A stretch of DNA of 64,000 nt from Hemileia vastatrix. Taxonomy: Eukaryota; Basidiomycota; Pucciniomycetes; Pucciniales; Zaghouaniaceae. Of the stretch, positions 21,792-33,273 are shown piece after piece. The stretch covers positions 26,487,823 through 26,551,822 of the forward strand of contig JASXTE010000010.1 of assembly GCA_030280995.1 (NCBI GenBank), given 5' to 3'. Positions within the stretch are counted from its first letter, which is position 1, and each line of letters opens with the position of its first letter. The translations under genes were made by a program, and so were the position numbers. A model generated the notes under the pieces. The model was not told where the DNA came from and ran no database searches. It saw only the letters and a program-made list of their open reading frames with translations.

Positions 21792-22448
21792 ACTGAGGGC
21801 CTTTCCAAACGACGACGACGATCGAGCCTGGCAACGAACGACAAAACGCACGGACCACCTAGCAAAAACAAAACTTTTGCCGCAACTGTGTTTCGAACTT
21901 GGGTTCGATTTCTTAGGTTTATATTATATTTATTCTTATATTATTTTGAAGTGATTTTTCGATCACTATAGTAAGTTCAACTTTGCACCTCTCACTCATA
22001 TTACTATATTTTTACTGCAATAACAGTGATTGTGGCTTAATTTCTGATTCACTGAGTGTAAGTTTTCAATTATTAAATTTTTTTTTCCTAGTTGACCATT
22101 ATAGAGTGTTAAATCCTCTTAGTCCTAGAAGAATTGACATTTTTTAATACAAATTGAATTATTAATTTAATTTTTTATATATTATTAATTATTGTTATTT
22201 TTGGTTGACTTAAAAGTACTTTGTGCTTAGTCCCAAATATATTGCCATATTTAATATTGGTAATTAATTGGTTGAATTAACTTGATTGTTTATTCCCAAT
22301 TTAACCTTGAAATCCATTTTTTTAAAAAAAAATTAATTTTTTAATTATTACTTTATATTGAAATTTTTTTTTTATTTGGAGCAATTATTAATTAACTTTT
22401 ATTATTTTTTTTAAAAAATAAGAAGTAAATTAAAATCTTCCCACTATT
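21792..22448 (+). other. A1 leader
   Basis: Primer-binding region ACTGAGGGCCTTTCC directly after the LTR, then a plus-strand T-arm-like GGGTTCGATTTC near 21900 and AT-rich sequence with a few GTTGAC units. No gene is seen. It is almost identical to the A2 leader (42960-43616). Confidence 0.7.
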
Positions 22449-23130
22449 ATGTCCAACAATTTGGCTGAAAAAATGGATAACATGCAAGTGGATGAAATTG
22501 AAATTGACTATGATTCTGACACTGTAAGTTCTTCTAAAGTTGGTCATAAAAAATCTTATGCTAACACAAAGAATTCACATACATCAGGATGTGGAAATGA
22601 CAAGAAATGTAAACAAACCAAACCCCCTTCCCCCAGTACCACAGAAGGAAGTAAAGCCTCTAGTGCCTCAAGAAGGTCTTCCAAAAGGCTTCAAAATAAA
22701 AAAGCTTCCTCTGCCACAACAAATCAGCAACCTATCCAGTCATATTAAAGAGTTGAAGACAGAAAATATGACGTACAAAGCAAAGGTAGACACCTTGTGG
22801 GATCAGGTTCAAGAACTCAGGAACCAAAATCAGGCCCAGGCCCCTCCTCAGTTGCCTCCCAATCAGCCTCAGTTTCAGGCTCAACCTTCACAGCCATCCA
22901 GCTCAACCATCCAAAATCCAAATACTATCGAAGTAGAGCAATGGAAATGGGATTATCTAATGAGTCACTACCAACAGAATGTGCAACACCCTCCTCATCA
23001 TCAGCCTGGCCCATCCAGAACACCCAATTTCCATCCACCTCCTCATCCCTACCAACAAGGCAAAAGAAAGAAGGCCCAAGCACAATCCCAAACCCAGTCC
23101 CAGGGGAAGTTTCCTCCTCTGTCATGGTAA
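22449..23130 (+). CDS. A1 ORF1: small spliced Gag-like protein
   Basis: Exon 1 is 22449-22523 (MSNNLAEKMDNMQVDEIEID...) and the intron is 22524-22587 (64 bp, GTAAGT...ATCAG). Exon 2, 22588-23130, begins DVEMTRNVNK and encodes GFKIKKLPLPQQISNLS, a short heptad-like segment, a Gln/Pro-rich stretch and HPPPHPYQQGKRKK, ending PPLSW-stop. About 205 residues, intact. The same structure and conserved blocks occur in B1 and A2. The stop codon falls exactly on an intron-like donor (TGGTAAGT). Function is unknown beyond a probable Gag or assembly role. Confidence 0.72.
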
Positions 23131-26100
23131 GTAATTTGGTTGATAGTCACTTTGGTATGTTTTCTAATAAATCTTCTTCTGCAGGTAATATTATTGAACA
23201 TGGTGAAAGAACAGTTAAACCTGTTAAAAGACAGCTTCCTGTAACTAGTAGCACTATTGATGTAATTAGCAAATTGTCATTTGATGAACCTTTACATTTA
23301 ACTTCTACATCTTTAATTAATCCTTCTCTTTCAATTAAAAATGATTCTGTTCCCCCTGAAATCTATACCTTAATTGAAAAAACTTCTGAGGAAATATTGA
23401 AAGATACCCTTGATTTTAATGTTGTGAAAGACAAAAATGTGAGAGATGTGTTAATCCATGAAAGTGATAGATTAAATAATTTACACTTGCAATGTAAAGT
23501 GAGTTCTTCTGTACAAGATACAGCTTATGTAAAAATCAAAGAAACCTTGAATATTGTTCTTAGTCAACAAAAACAAATAAGAAGTGACCATAGAGCTATC
23601 TCAGATAGAAATATCAGTCTACATAAGACCTTGAGTGAATTGAAACCCCTTATTGAGGAAAATTATTCATCCAAAAATGAAATAAAATCTCTGCAAAATG
23701 AGTTTAAAAAGCTAAAAAATGATTTCCATGCACTAAGTACCAAACACTCAGTTTCTGAGGACAGAAATGTTCAATCTCTTGCGAAAGTAAATAACCAGAT
23801 GTCTGAAATTCCAAGAATAAGAAGTTATGTGTCTGACCTGCAGGAAAAATTCTCAACCTTAACCATCAATAATGAATTAAATGAGATTTCTGTCAATAAG
23901 CTGTATAAAAATAAAGGGAAAAAACCTGAGCAAAGTTCATCCTTTCTTCCTCATATTTCATCCATTAAACAAACTGACAATGAGTCTGTAAAATCTTTTG
24001 CTACTAGCAAAAAATCTTGTGATGGTCATGCACCAGCTGTTTCTGTAAATAATGAAATTTCTGAACACCTGGCTAAACTTCAGGAATTATTACTAATGAA
24101 TAATTCAAACCAAAAAGCGGACCATCCCAGTAGTCAGAAAAATTGGCCTAAGTTAGACCAATATCCTACCTTTGATGGTGATTCTTCCTCTGATTGGCAA
24201 CACTTTATCCAGAGAATTGATAATTTAAAGAGATCTTATAAACTACCTGATGAGGAAATTGTTTCTAAGCTAATTTCTTTATTTTCCAATGTAGCCTTGA
24301 TGTGGTATGAATCTGTCCTCTTAGATAACAATCATTATACATGGAATGATCGGAAATCCTTGATTGAGAATCAGTTTGGTGGTTCAAAATTCAGGTTAGC
24401 TCAGCAAAGACTGTATGAGAATACTAGATATGTATCCTCCTCTGTTGAAAAGCCCATTGTTTTTCTGATGAAAATAACTAAAATCCTTAGAGCAATTGAT
24501 CCAAAGATGGATTATGATATTTGGAGAGATAAAATCTTGTATAAATTACCAAATTCTCTTAGGGATTTGATTGTTGCTAGAACTGAGCATGTAAGGGAAA
24601 ATTCTTCTTTCATTAATATCTGTAATGAAGTACTACTCAACCATAGATATGAACCAAAGAATTACCTTGGTAAATCTTATAATGATCAGAATAAACCTTC
24701 TATAAAGCTCCCAGAAAAATCTGGTAAACCCTCTGCCCCAGTTGCACCTAAAAAATATGCAACAAATACTTGTTATAAATGTAACAAACCGTGGCAGAAG
24801 GGTCATGTTTGTGACAAGAAAATTCATCTTGTTGAACAAAATGAAGACACTGATGAAATTGAACTTGATGTCAATAATTCTTCCAGTGACTGTGAAAGTA
24901 ATATCTCCTATGACAATGAATCTGTTAAAGATGTTTTATTGTTGGAACATGATGTCCATTATTTAAATAATATATCTGAAGATTGTGTATTGAATTTATC
25001 TTCAGTAGAAAATGCTGAGATAATTAAAGATATTACTAACAATTCTATTCCTATATCCCCTTTAAAGGCACCTGTTATCATTAATGGTAAAAATGTTGAT
25101 GTAGTTCTTGATTCTGGTGCTGGAGGAAGTGTAGTATCTAAAAAAGCTTTGGCTTCAGTGGATAAGGAATATTTGAGTAAATTATTGCCTATAACTTCTG
25201 AAAAATGGAGAGGGTATGGTTCTACTTTATTTCCTATTGGCAAATACAAAACCTTTGTATTCTTCAAATATAATGGTGGTTTTGTCAGAGCTATTTGTGA
25301 GTTTGTTGTCATGAAAAATGATAATTTGAGCAATTGGTTTATTATGGGAAATGATATTTTAACCATGTTTGGTGTGAAACTGGACCCAGCAAATAATTGC
25401 TTTACCTTAGGAATGAATGGGAAAAGAAAATTCAAAATTTCTTCTCCTAAACCTTCTGGGCATTTGTTGAAATCTTGTAACTCACTGACCCAATGTAAAG
25501 GTAGAACAACAACTGAAATGGATGCTTTATTACATGAAATAAATACCGCTTCTTTTGGTGATCATTTGACTAATGAACAAAAGGATTCTATTGTTGCCTC
25601 TATTACCTCTTTCCCTATGGCTTTTGCTCATGGTTCTCATGTCTTGGGAATTGTTCAGGAAGAGATGAAAATTACCTTATCCTGTAATTTGAGTGATATT
25701 CCTCCTTCCCTTAAGAAAAAACCATATCCTGCTTCTCCATCAAAAAGAAAAGATATTGAAGATAATATTGAAACATTATTGAAAATGAATATCATTGAGA
25801 AAGTGAATGTCACCCCCAAATATTGTGTCATCTCCCCAGTCTTGATTTCATATGAAAAAGATAAAGCTAGATTATGTGGAGATTACAGAGCTTTAAATAC
25901 TTATACTGTTGATGATATTTATCCTTTACCCAGAATTAATTCAATACATGCTACCTTGCAAGGTGCAAAATTTATTAGTTGTCTGGATGGTAATAAAGGT
26001 TATCATCAAGTTCCAGTTGAGAAAAATTCTCAAAATTTTTTGCTTATTGCTACTCATATGGGAATATATAAGTATGTTAGGATGCCATTTGGCCCTAAAA

Positions 26101-28616
26101 ATGCTCCTTCAGTTTTCCAGAAAGTCATGGATAACACTTTCCATCAAGAAATTATTGAAGGTTGGCTCATGGTTTATATTGATGATATTATTGTTTTTTC
26201 TAAAACTTTTGATGAACATATGATTCACTTGAATAAAGTTTTCCAAAAAATGGATGAAATCAATATGACCTTATCTTTAAAAAAGTGTAAATTTGGTTTT
26301 CAATCTTTGAAAGTCCTTGGCCATGTTGTGTCAGGCTTACAAATTTGTGTAGACCATAATAAAGTTGCTGCCATTCAAAATGTTAAAGCACCAACTTCTG
26401 TAAGAGAAATCTAAAGTTTTTTGGGTATGTGTGGCTATTATAGACAATATATTAAAAATTATCAGGTCATAGCCTTGCCTCTTACAAAACTCACCAGAAA
26501 AGATGTTGCTTTTCTCTGGAATGATGACTGTCAGAAAGCTTTTAATACATTGAAAAGTTGCTTAATGACAGCCCCTATATTGGCTCTCCCAGATTTTAAC
26601 AAGCCATTTGTACTTTATAAAGATGCTAGCTTTATTGGTCTGGGTGCTGCCCTTCACCAAAAGCAAATTATTAATGATAAATCCTCAGAGGTTGTAATTT
26701 GTTATATTTCAAGAACCTTAAGAAATAGTGAATTGAAATATGGTGCCACTCAATTGGAGTGCTTAGCAGTTGTTTGGGCTCTTGAGAAACTTCATTACTA
26801 CTTGGATGACCAAAAATTTGAGTTGGTAACTGACTGTAGTGCTGTGAAATCTCTCTTAAACCTCAAAACACCTAACAGACATATGTTCAGGTGGTAACTT
26901 GCTGTTCAGGAATACAGAGGAAGGATGACTATTATCCACAGAGCTGGAAATTTTCACTCTAATGTTGATATGCTCTCCAGATTGCCTCTGCCAAATAATG
27001 ACTCCAATCCTGCTTATGTACCTGAGGATGACACTGTTCATATACATGGTATATTTATAGTTGATATGGAAGAAGAGTTATTACAATTAATACTGGATTC
27101 ATATGATAAAGATTCTGACTTAAATAAATTAGTTACTATTTGGAATGATCCTAAGAATGCTTCAATTCAATCATTAATAAAAACTCTTCCTGAAAAGTAC
27201 CAATATGCTTTAAATAAAGGAAAGTTTTCTATTGAAGATGGTTATATATATTATAGAAGGAAGCTTACCAATGTAATTGTTATTCCTCCTTCAATGAAAG
27301 AAACTATCCTTAAACTTTGTCATGATGACATATTAGCTGGTCATTTTGATCTTGAAAAAACATTGATTAGAATCAAAAACACTGCATGGTGGGCTAGTAT
27401 GTCTGAAGACACAAAATTATATGTTGAATCTTGTGATTCCTGCCAAAAATCTAAAAGGTTAACAGGTAAAAGGGCAGGGTTATTACAACATATTGAAGCA
27501 CCTAGTGCTCCCTGGAAAATCATTAATATGGATTTTGTCACTGGTCTTCCTGTTGCAGGTAAAGACAGCTTTAACTCTTGTTGGGTAATAGTGGATAGAT
27601 TCACGAAAATGTGCAAATTTATTCCAACCCACAAAGATGTATCCACCAAAGAATAAGCTTTCTTATGGTGGTCTTACATGTTTAATATTATTGGTTTTCC
27701 AAAAGCCATTATCTCTGATAGGGATCCAAAATTCACTTCTGAGTTTTGGACCTCTTTGATGGATATTTGTGGCTGTGAGTTAAAATTGTCTACAGCTCAT
27801 CATCCTCAGACTGATGGTCTAGCTGAAAGAATGATTCAAACTCTGGAAGATATGATTAGAAGGTATTGTGCCTTTGGTTTAGAATATAAAGACAATGACA
27901 GATTTACTCATGATTGGGTCACTCTTTTGCCTGGTCTTGAATTTTCATATAATAGCACTGTTCATTCTGTCACTGAGAAAAAGCCTTTTGAGCTCTGGTT
28001 AGGTTATGTCCCAAACACTCCTGCTCAGATTCTCAATAATAAATTACCTAAGTTGGAACTGCACCCTGGTGTAAAATCTTTTATGCAAATGCAACAGCTC
28101 TGCAGAAAACATGCTCAAAGTTGTATTGATAAAGCATTTGAATATGAAATGAAAAGATGGGATAAATCCCATAAAGAATACATATTTAACAAGGGTGATG
28201 AAGTGTTGATCTCTACTGTCCATTTCAATTTACAAGGTAACCACAAATTAAAAGATCCTTTTGTAGGACCATTTGTTGTTAAAAGAATGGTTGGTGATAA
28301 TGCAGTAGAAGTTGTATTGTATTCTCCATATGATAGGAAACATCCTGTTTTTCCCATTTCTTTACTTAAACCTTATACTTCCAACAGTGACTTATTTCCA
28401 AAAAGAAGAGGAAGACCTAAGAAGAACCCTCAGGAAGTCACAGAAACAGCAGAAATTGATAAAATTCTCAATGATAGAATTATCACTTCTGAAAGAGGTA
28501 CTGAATATTTATTGAGATATAAGAACAAATCATCTGAACATGATGCATGGATACCTGGCAAGGAAATTTCAAATCTGCCTGCTCTGTTGAAAAAATACAA
28601 AAAGAAAAAATCTTAG
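22797..28616 (+). pseudogene. A1 ORF2: Gag-Pol polyprotein with three stop codons
   Basis: Same domain order as B1 ORF2: a long N-terminal region of predicted coiled-coil character, capsid (NWPKLDQYPTFDG), zinc knuckle CYKCNKPWQKGHVC, protease DSGAGGS, reverse transcriptase YIDD, RNase H, integrase and chromodomain. Broken by TAA at 26412 (between RT and RNase H), TAA at 26895 (end of RNase H) and TAA at 27654 (integrase, between the first and second catalytic Asp). The RNase H motif reads YKDAS instead of YTDAS. The 27654 stop is also in A2. Otherwise nearly identical to A2 over long stretches. Confidence 0.88.
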
Positions 28617-28655
28617 CATTTTTTTTTTATTATTGTTTTTTTTAGAGTGAGGGAG

Positions 28656-29915
28656 TGTCAGCCAGGCTTTTCCAGGAGTCCAGTAAATGATATATAAATT
28701 ATAAAAACCTTAAAAAGTGGGTAAGACTTGTATTTAATGAATATAACTTAATATTTTATTGCACAATGAAATTATATAAGAATTTTATTATATACAAGTG
28801 TTACATTAAATTTATTGGTTATATATATTTTTATATACAATTAAATTGAGCATAATATAATATATTCTACAAATAATGGCGCATTTTTATGTATTTAATA
28901 ATTATAAATTTATATTTAATTAATTAAAAAGAAAAAAACATATATTATAATTACAAGTGTAAAATTGATTCATAATATATTTAAATTAATTACTTAAATT
29001 TATATATTAAATACTACCTCTCATATGATACTAAACAATAATTAGTGGCGCTTCTTTTGACCCTTAAATTGTGTCAGGAAGAAAATCAAATAAATTATAA
29101 TACTTATTTTATAAAATAGTATTATAAATTCTCAAATTAAATTAATTAATTGTTTCAGTTAAACTAGTTATTAAATTACATAGTGAAAACAATTAATACA
29201 TATTAATTTACACTGAATTAAAATGATTGCATGCCTTGTTACGTCAAAACATGTTATTTGTTTCACTTAGAAATGCTGAAAACAGATTGTAATACTTGTT
29301 TTGATCTGTTTTTCCCATAGTTCTTAGATCACAGGGTTGTTTAGTTACTCACTATTTTGTATTAACTGATTTGGGAAATTTGGGATGGGAATTTTATATT
29401 CTTAATTGGGATTCTTATTATTTTTCGTATAATTTTCACTTAATTACTATGTTACAAATGTCTTCTTTTATCTTCTTGTTTTACTTCATTACTATTTTGT
29501 ATATAGTCACTTGTAGCGCTTCAGAGGACCCATTGCCTATAAAAGGGCCTTGGATAATCCCCTGTAGAATTATCACTTATTACACACTCAACAATTTAGA
29601 AATAAAATTATTACGCTTATTATTATTTTTATTAGTATTAAATTCTAATTAAAAATTCTAAATAACAATTTAAAGGTTGCCTTAAGTCTGATAGTAATTA
29701 TAGTGTTTGCCGCGCAGAACTCTTACTTAAACAATATTAAATATTAATAAAACCAATTTGTTGTCACCTCTCAAATGACTCATCGTTGCTTTCTCTCAAA
29801 TAAATTAAATAATTTCAATTGTTTTTATTTCCTTTATTTCTAAACTACTATCTCCTTCTTGTCCTCCTCTCTTTTCTTCCCTCTTCTCTTATATCTTCTA
29901 GACGACTGACCGACA
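28656..29915 (+). repeat. A1 3' LTR
   Basis: 1260 bp, about 99% identical to the 5' LTR by eye. The right flank is GCTCT, not the TCATA found left of the 5' LTR. Confidence 0.92.
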
Positions 29916-30296
29916 GCTCTCATTTGCTTCAAAATCTCTACAGGCCTTTGATATTAGGAATAATACTTGGATTTCTTTTTTCATATTTGATCCCTTTAAC
30001 TTAATTTTTTATTCCTCATATTGCTTTTGGATATCAATTAATAATTTTGAAAATAAATTATTTTGATATTTTTATACATTTATTTAATAATATTATAAAA
30101 GGTGTAACATCACTCAGTATGCATTTGGCACACGATTTTTTGCTATACTTATATAATTAATAATATAATTAAGACAAAAATTAATCAAAAAATATGTATG
30201 AGTGAGGCACAAAGATAAAATACCAGTAGAGATGTTTGTAAGAAATACCAGATGAACTGAAGAAAAATTCTAACCCAGCCACTCTCCATCATGGAA

Positions 30297-30334
30297 GTGT
30301 CCAGCACAAGTTTGGCCAAACTTGTGCTGGACAC
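30297..30334. repeat. Hairpin 7 of CACTA1 array
   Basis: Perfect 38 bp palindrome with centre TTTGGCCAAA. Confidence 0.82.
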
Positions 30335-30906
30335 TTTTGGTCATGTGAAGTCAGATGGGATCAACTCTCTGTATGGCAACAAAAAATTTTTTTTATCAAA
30401 TTTCACTAGAAGTAGTTTGGTTTAGCTGAATCATCCACCTGCTGTTCTGCCCAATATCAGGTGTATAATTTTCTATCTTTAAAGAAAAGGTCACTTATTA
30501 CAATTAAGCCCTGATGGCTCCCATTTTCTTTAACACCTCTACTGGCTCTTGATAGCAGGAATTTTACTAGTATTTTTTTCATATTTGAACTCTTTGACTT
30601 TTATTTTACTCTTTTATTTCTCTTTTTACTTTTAAATTTCTATTTAATTTTTGTAAAACTAATCCTTTCCATATTTATTTACGTCAATTTTAAAAAATTA
30701 TTGAAGGTATAACTTCACATGGTATGCATTTGGCACACAAGTTTTTGCTATACTAATAACATTAATAATATAATGGTGATAAAATATTAATCGGATGATA
30801 AATATGAAAGATACAGACTGATCAAATACCAGTAGACATGTTTATGAGAAATACAAGATGAAGGAACTGAAGAAAATTTCCACCCAAGCTTCTCTCCATC
30901 ATAAAA

Positions 30907-30944
30907 GTGTCCAGCACAAGTTTGGCCGAACTTGTGCTGGACAC
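30907..30944. repeat. Hairpin 8 of CACTA1 array
   Basis: 38 bp palindrome with one T/G mismatch beside the centre. Confidence 0.82.
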
Positions 30945-31514
30945 TTTTGGTCACGTGCAGTCAGATGGGATCAATTCTCTCTATGGCAGTAAAAAACATT
31001 TTTTTATTAAACTTCACTACAAGTAGTTTTGATTAGCTGAATCATCCACCTGTCTTTCTTCCCAACCTCAGGTGTATAATTTTTTATCTTTAAAAAAAAG
31101 GTCACTTATTAAAATTTAGCCCTGATGGCTCCCATTTGTTTCAACACTTCTACTGGCTCTTGAGAGCAAGAATTTTACTAGTATTTTGTTTTTCATAATT
31201 GATCTCTTTGAGATAAATTTTTCTTTTTTATTTCTCTATTTTTTTAATATCTATTTAAATTATTGTAAAGCTAATCATTTTCATATTTTTTTACTTTTAT
31301 TTCATAATATTATAAAAGGTGTAACATTACCTGGTATGCATTTGGCACATGAGTTTTTTCTATACTTATAATATTAATAATATAATGGTGACAATCAATT
31401 AATCAAATGATATATATGAGTGAGGCACAAAGATCAAGTACCAATGGACATGTTTATAAGAAATACCAGATTAACTGAAGAAAAATTCTTCACTAGCTAC
31501 TCTCCCTCATAAAT

Positions 31515-31552
31515 GTGTCCAGAACAAGTTTGGCCGAACTTGTGCTGGACAC
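31515..31552. repeat. Hairpin 9 of CACTA1 array
   Basis: 38 bp palindrome with two arm mismatches; last copy of the array. Confidence 0.78.
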
Positions 31553-32010
31553 TTTTGGTCACATGCAGTCTGGTGTGATCGATTCTCTCTCAATCATTGC
31601 ACTAGATGTTGTTTGATATGGCTAAATGCTTCTGCTGAAGTTTTGTTAAACCTCAGATTGGCACTTTTTTGTTTTTCAAAAATGCAATTATAGTCCAAGT
31701 TTAGTGCCACTGGTGAGCGTTCACCCCAACATGTCTACTTGCTCTTGATGGCAGTAATTTTATTTTAATTTTTTATTTCATATTTGCTTCCTTTAATTTT
31801 ACCTTTTTATCCCTCATATTGCTTTTGTATATCAATTTATTTTTTGTAAAACAAATCATTTTCATATTTTTTTACCTTTATTTAATAATATTATAAAAGG
31901 TGTAACATCACCCGGTATGCGTTGGGCACACGAGTTTTTGCTATACTTATAATATTAATAACATAATGGTGACAAAAAGTCAATGAAATGATAAATATGA
32001 GTTAGGCATA

Positions 32011-32589
32011 AACTTCAAATACCAATTAATCAATAGTTCTTTTTAATATTATAAATTTTTTGATTAAATAAAATGGTAATTATGAATTATATTTTTCATC
32101 AACAATTCCACTCTAATGATTCCCACTGCACAAAAAGGGTTCACTCAGTCCTTCCTTTACTGCTTGTGCATATATTTTATTGCCCACAGTTCTACAATTT
32201 TTTGTAGTGATTATCCCACATCTGATTCAGGAATATTTTTGAACAATATAAGTTTTTTTTACAAAAGACCTTATCATATCCAATATCCCACAAAAAATAC
32301 AACCTGTTTTTGTATTAAAACCTATTAATTATTAAGAAATTGTTAAAATAATTAGATTAGACCCTGGCACAGCTAGATCAATACCAACTGACCTAAAGTC
32401 TTTTCAATATTGAAAACAGTCAAATAAAATTATGATATCATACTAAATTATGGGCACCAACCATAATTCAGCACTTCTCATTTGCTCTGCTACAAAATGA
32501 GTGCATGTAGCATTTTTCTAACGTCGTACTGTTTTTCTACCTTCCCTCACACCTTTAGTCCAGAATGAAAATTTAGTATGAGTTTTGGT
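32011..32589. other. CACTA1 interior without recognisable feature
   Basis: AT-rich unique sequence. I see no conserved open frame, hairpin or known motif; short open stretches here show no homologue elsewhere in the window. Confidence 0.5.
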
Positions 32590-32990
32590 CAAGTTGGTTT
32601 GCCAGTGTTATCTGTATGCAATATGAATTCATATTGCATATTTCTATTTATGCATAAAATATACATGTTAAGCATCATTTTTTTGCATTTTTCAATCATT
32701 ATGCATATTTATGCATTTGCATATGCATATTCATTATACAGATTTATATGCATATTAATATAATTTATTCATATACATATATGCACCTTTTTTTTGCATA
32801 TTCCATATGCATATTTTTATGCATATTTTTATGCATATTCAATATGCATATTTTTTATGCATATTTATTCTTCATATTCATTATGCATACACTTTGGATA
32901 GGCATTTCACATCAATTTTTAGCATGCAATAAGTATCCACCATGCACACTCAAATGCATATGCATCTATATCATACACGCAACATATATT
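32590..32990. repeat. ATGCATA-rich subterminal cluster of CACTA1
   Basis: More than fifteen occurrences of ATGCAT or GCATAT within about 400 bp, lying about 280-680 bp inside the right terminus. The motif is palindromic. CACTA elements typically carry clustered subterminal motifs bound by an accessory protein; that role here is inferred from position and density. Confidence 0.55.
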
Positions 32991-33229
32991 CAAGTTTAAT
33001 ATTTGAATATTAAGTTATGCTAAGTGATTTTGTTCAACCTTTTGCCAAACCTGAGATTAACTGATGTTCAATGTGGTTCCTAAGCTCTGCTCAAGGAGGG
33101 ATTGTTCTGGATTCAATCTGTGACAGTTTATTTTTTCAATGTTTTTTCATCAGATTTAAAAACATATTTCTGACAGTTTCAGGATGGTTTCTCAACAGTT
33201 TCCTGAAAAATTCCTGATAGTTTCAAATA

Positions 33230-33270
33230 GAGGGAACTGCTAGCAGTTCACCCCCAGATTTCCCGTGGTG
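33230..33270 (-). repeat. CACTA1 right terminal inverted repeat
   Basis: 41 bp ending CCCGTGGTG, inverted copy of 6711-6751, with the inner palindrome GAACTGCTAGCAGTTC at 33234-33249. Followed by the AGA duplication at 33271-33273. Confidence 0.85.
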
Positions 33271-33273
33271 AGA
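33271..33273. other. Target site duplication AGA, right copy (CACTA1)
   Basis: Matches 6708-6710. Confidence 0.75.

Larger units (their letters stand above)
20534..29915 (+). mobile_element. A1: full-length but defective family-A gypsy element
   Basis: LTRs at 20534-21791 and 28656-29915 with about eight differences plus a 2 bp indel by eye, an ORF1, and a pol with three stops. It has no target duplication: the left flank is TCATA and the right flank GCTCT, and these flanks lie at different phases of the satellite unit, with about 165 bp of the unit missing. This points to inter-element recombination or a deletion at insertion. Confidence 0.9.
29916..32010 (+). repeat. 608 bp hairpin satellite array, part 3 (three hairpins)
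   Basis: Hairpins at 30297, 30907 and 31515 (periods 610 and 608 bp). The GCATTTGGCACA-type box recurs near 30120, 30726, 31337 and 31918. The array fades near 32010. Confidence 0.83.
6711..33270. mobile_element. CACTA1: 26.5 kb CACTA-like DNA transposon, non-autonomous, with nested gypsy elements
   Basis: Bounded by 41 bp terminal inverted repeats starting CACCACGGGAAATCT, flanked by AGA on both sides. Without the nested elements B1 and A1, about 8.4 kb remains: subterminal motifs, a tandem array of about 608 bp hairpin units, and an ATGCATA-rich right flank. I find no transposase gene inside, so it is non-autonomous. Its ends resemble the left end of CACTA2 (55037), which carries a Tnp2-type transposase. 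It is inserted in what looks like the 5' LTR of element C. Confidence 0.78.

Noticed and set aside
21414..21806. Tf1-like self-priming between the start of the RNA and the primer site
   Set aside because: The GGGCCTT similarity to the primer site lies at the TATA box, upstream of any likely RNA start, so the transcript would not contain it at its 5' end.
24000..28616. Repeat-induced point mutation (C to T at CpA) as cause of the A1 stops
   Set aside because: Two A1 stops are CAA to TAA, but the third is TTA to TAA and long stretches of A1, A2 and B1 show mixed, sparse changes. No CpA depletion is obvious by eye. A base-composition test would be needed.
8702..31552. CRISPR-like array
   Set aside because: Repeats are 600 bp apart with conserved, not variable, intervening sequence, and the host is eukaryotic.
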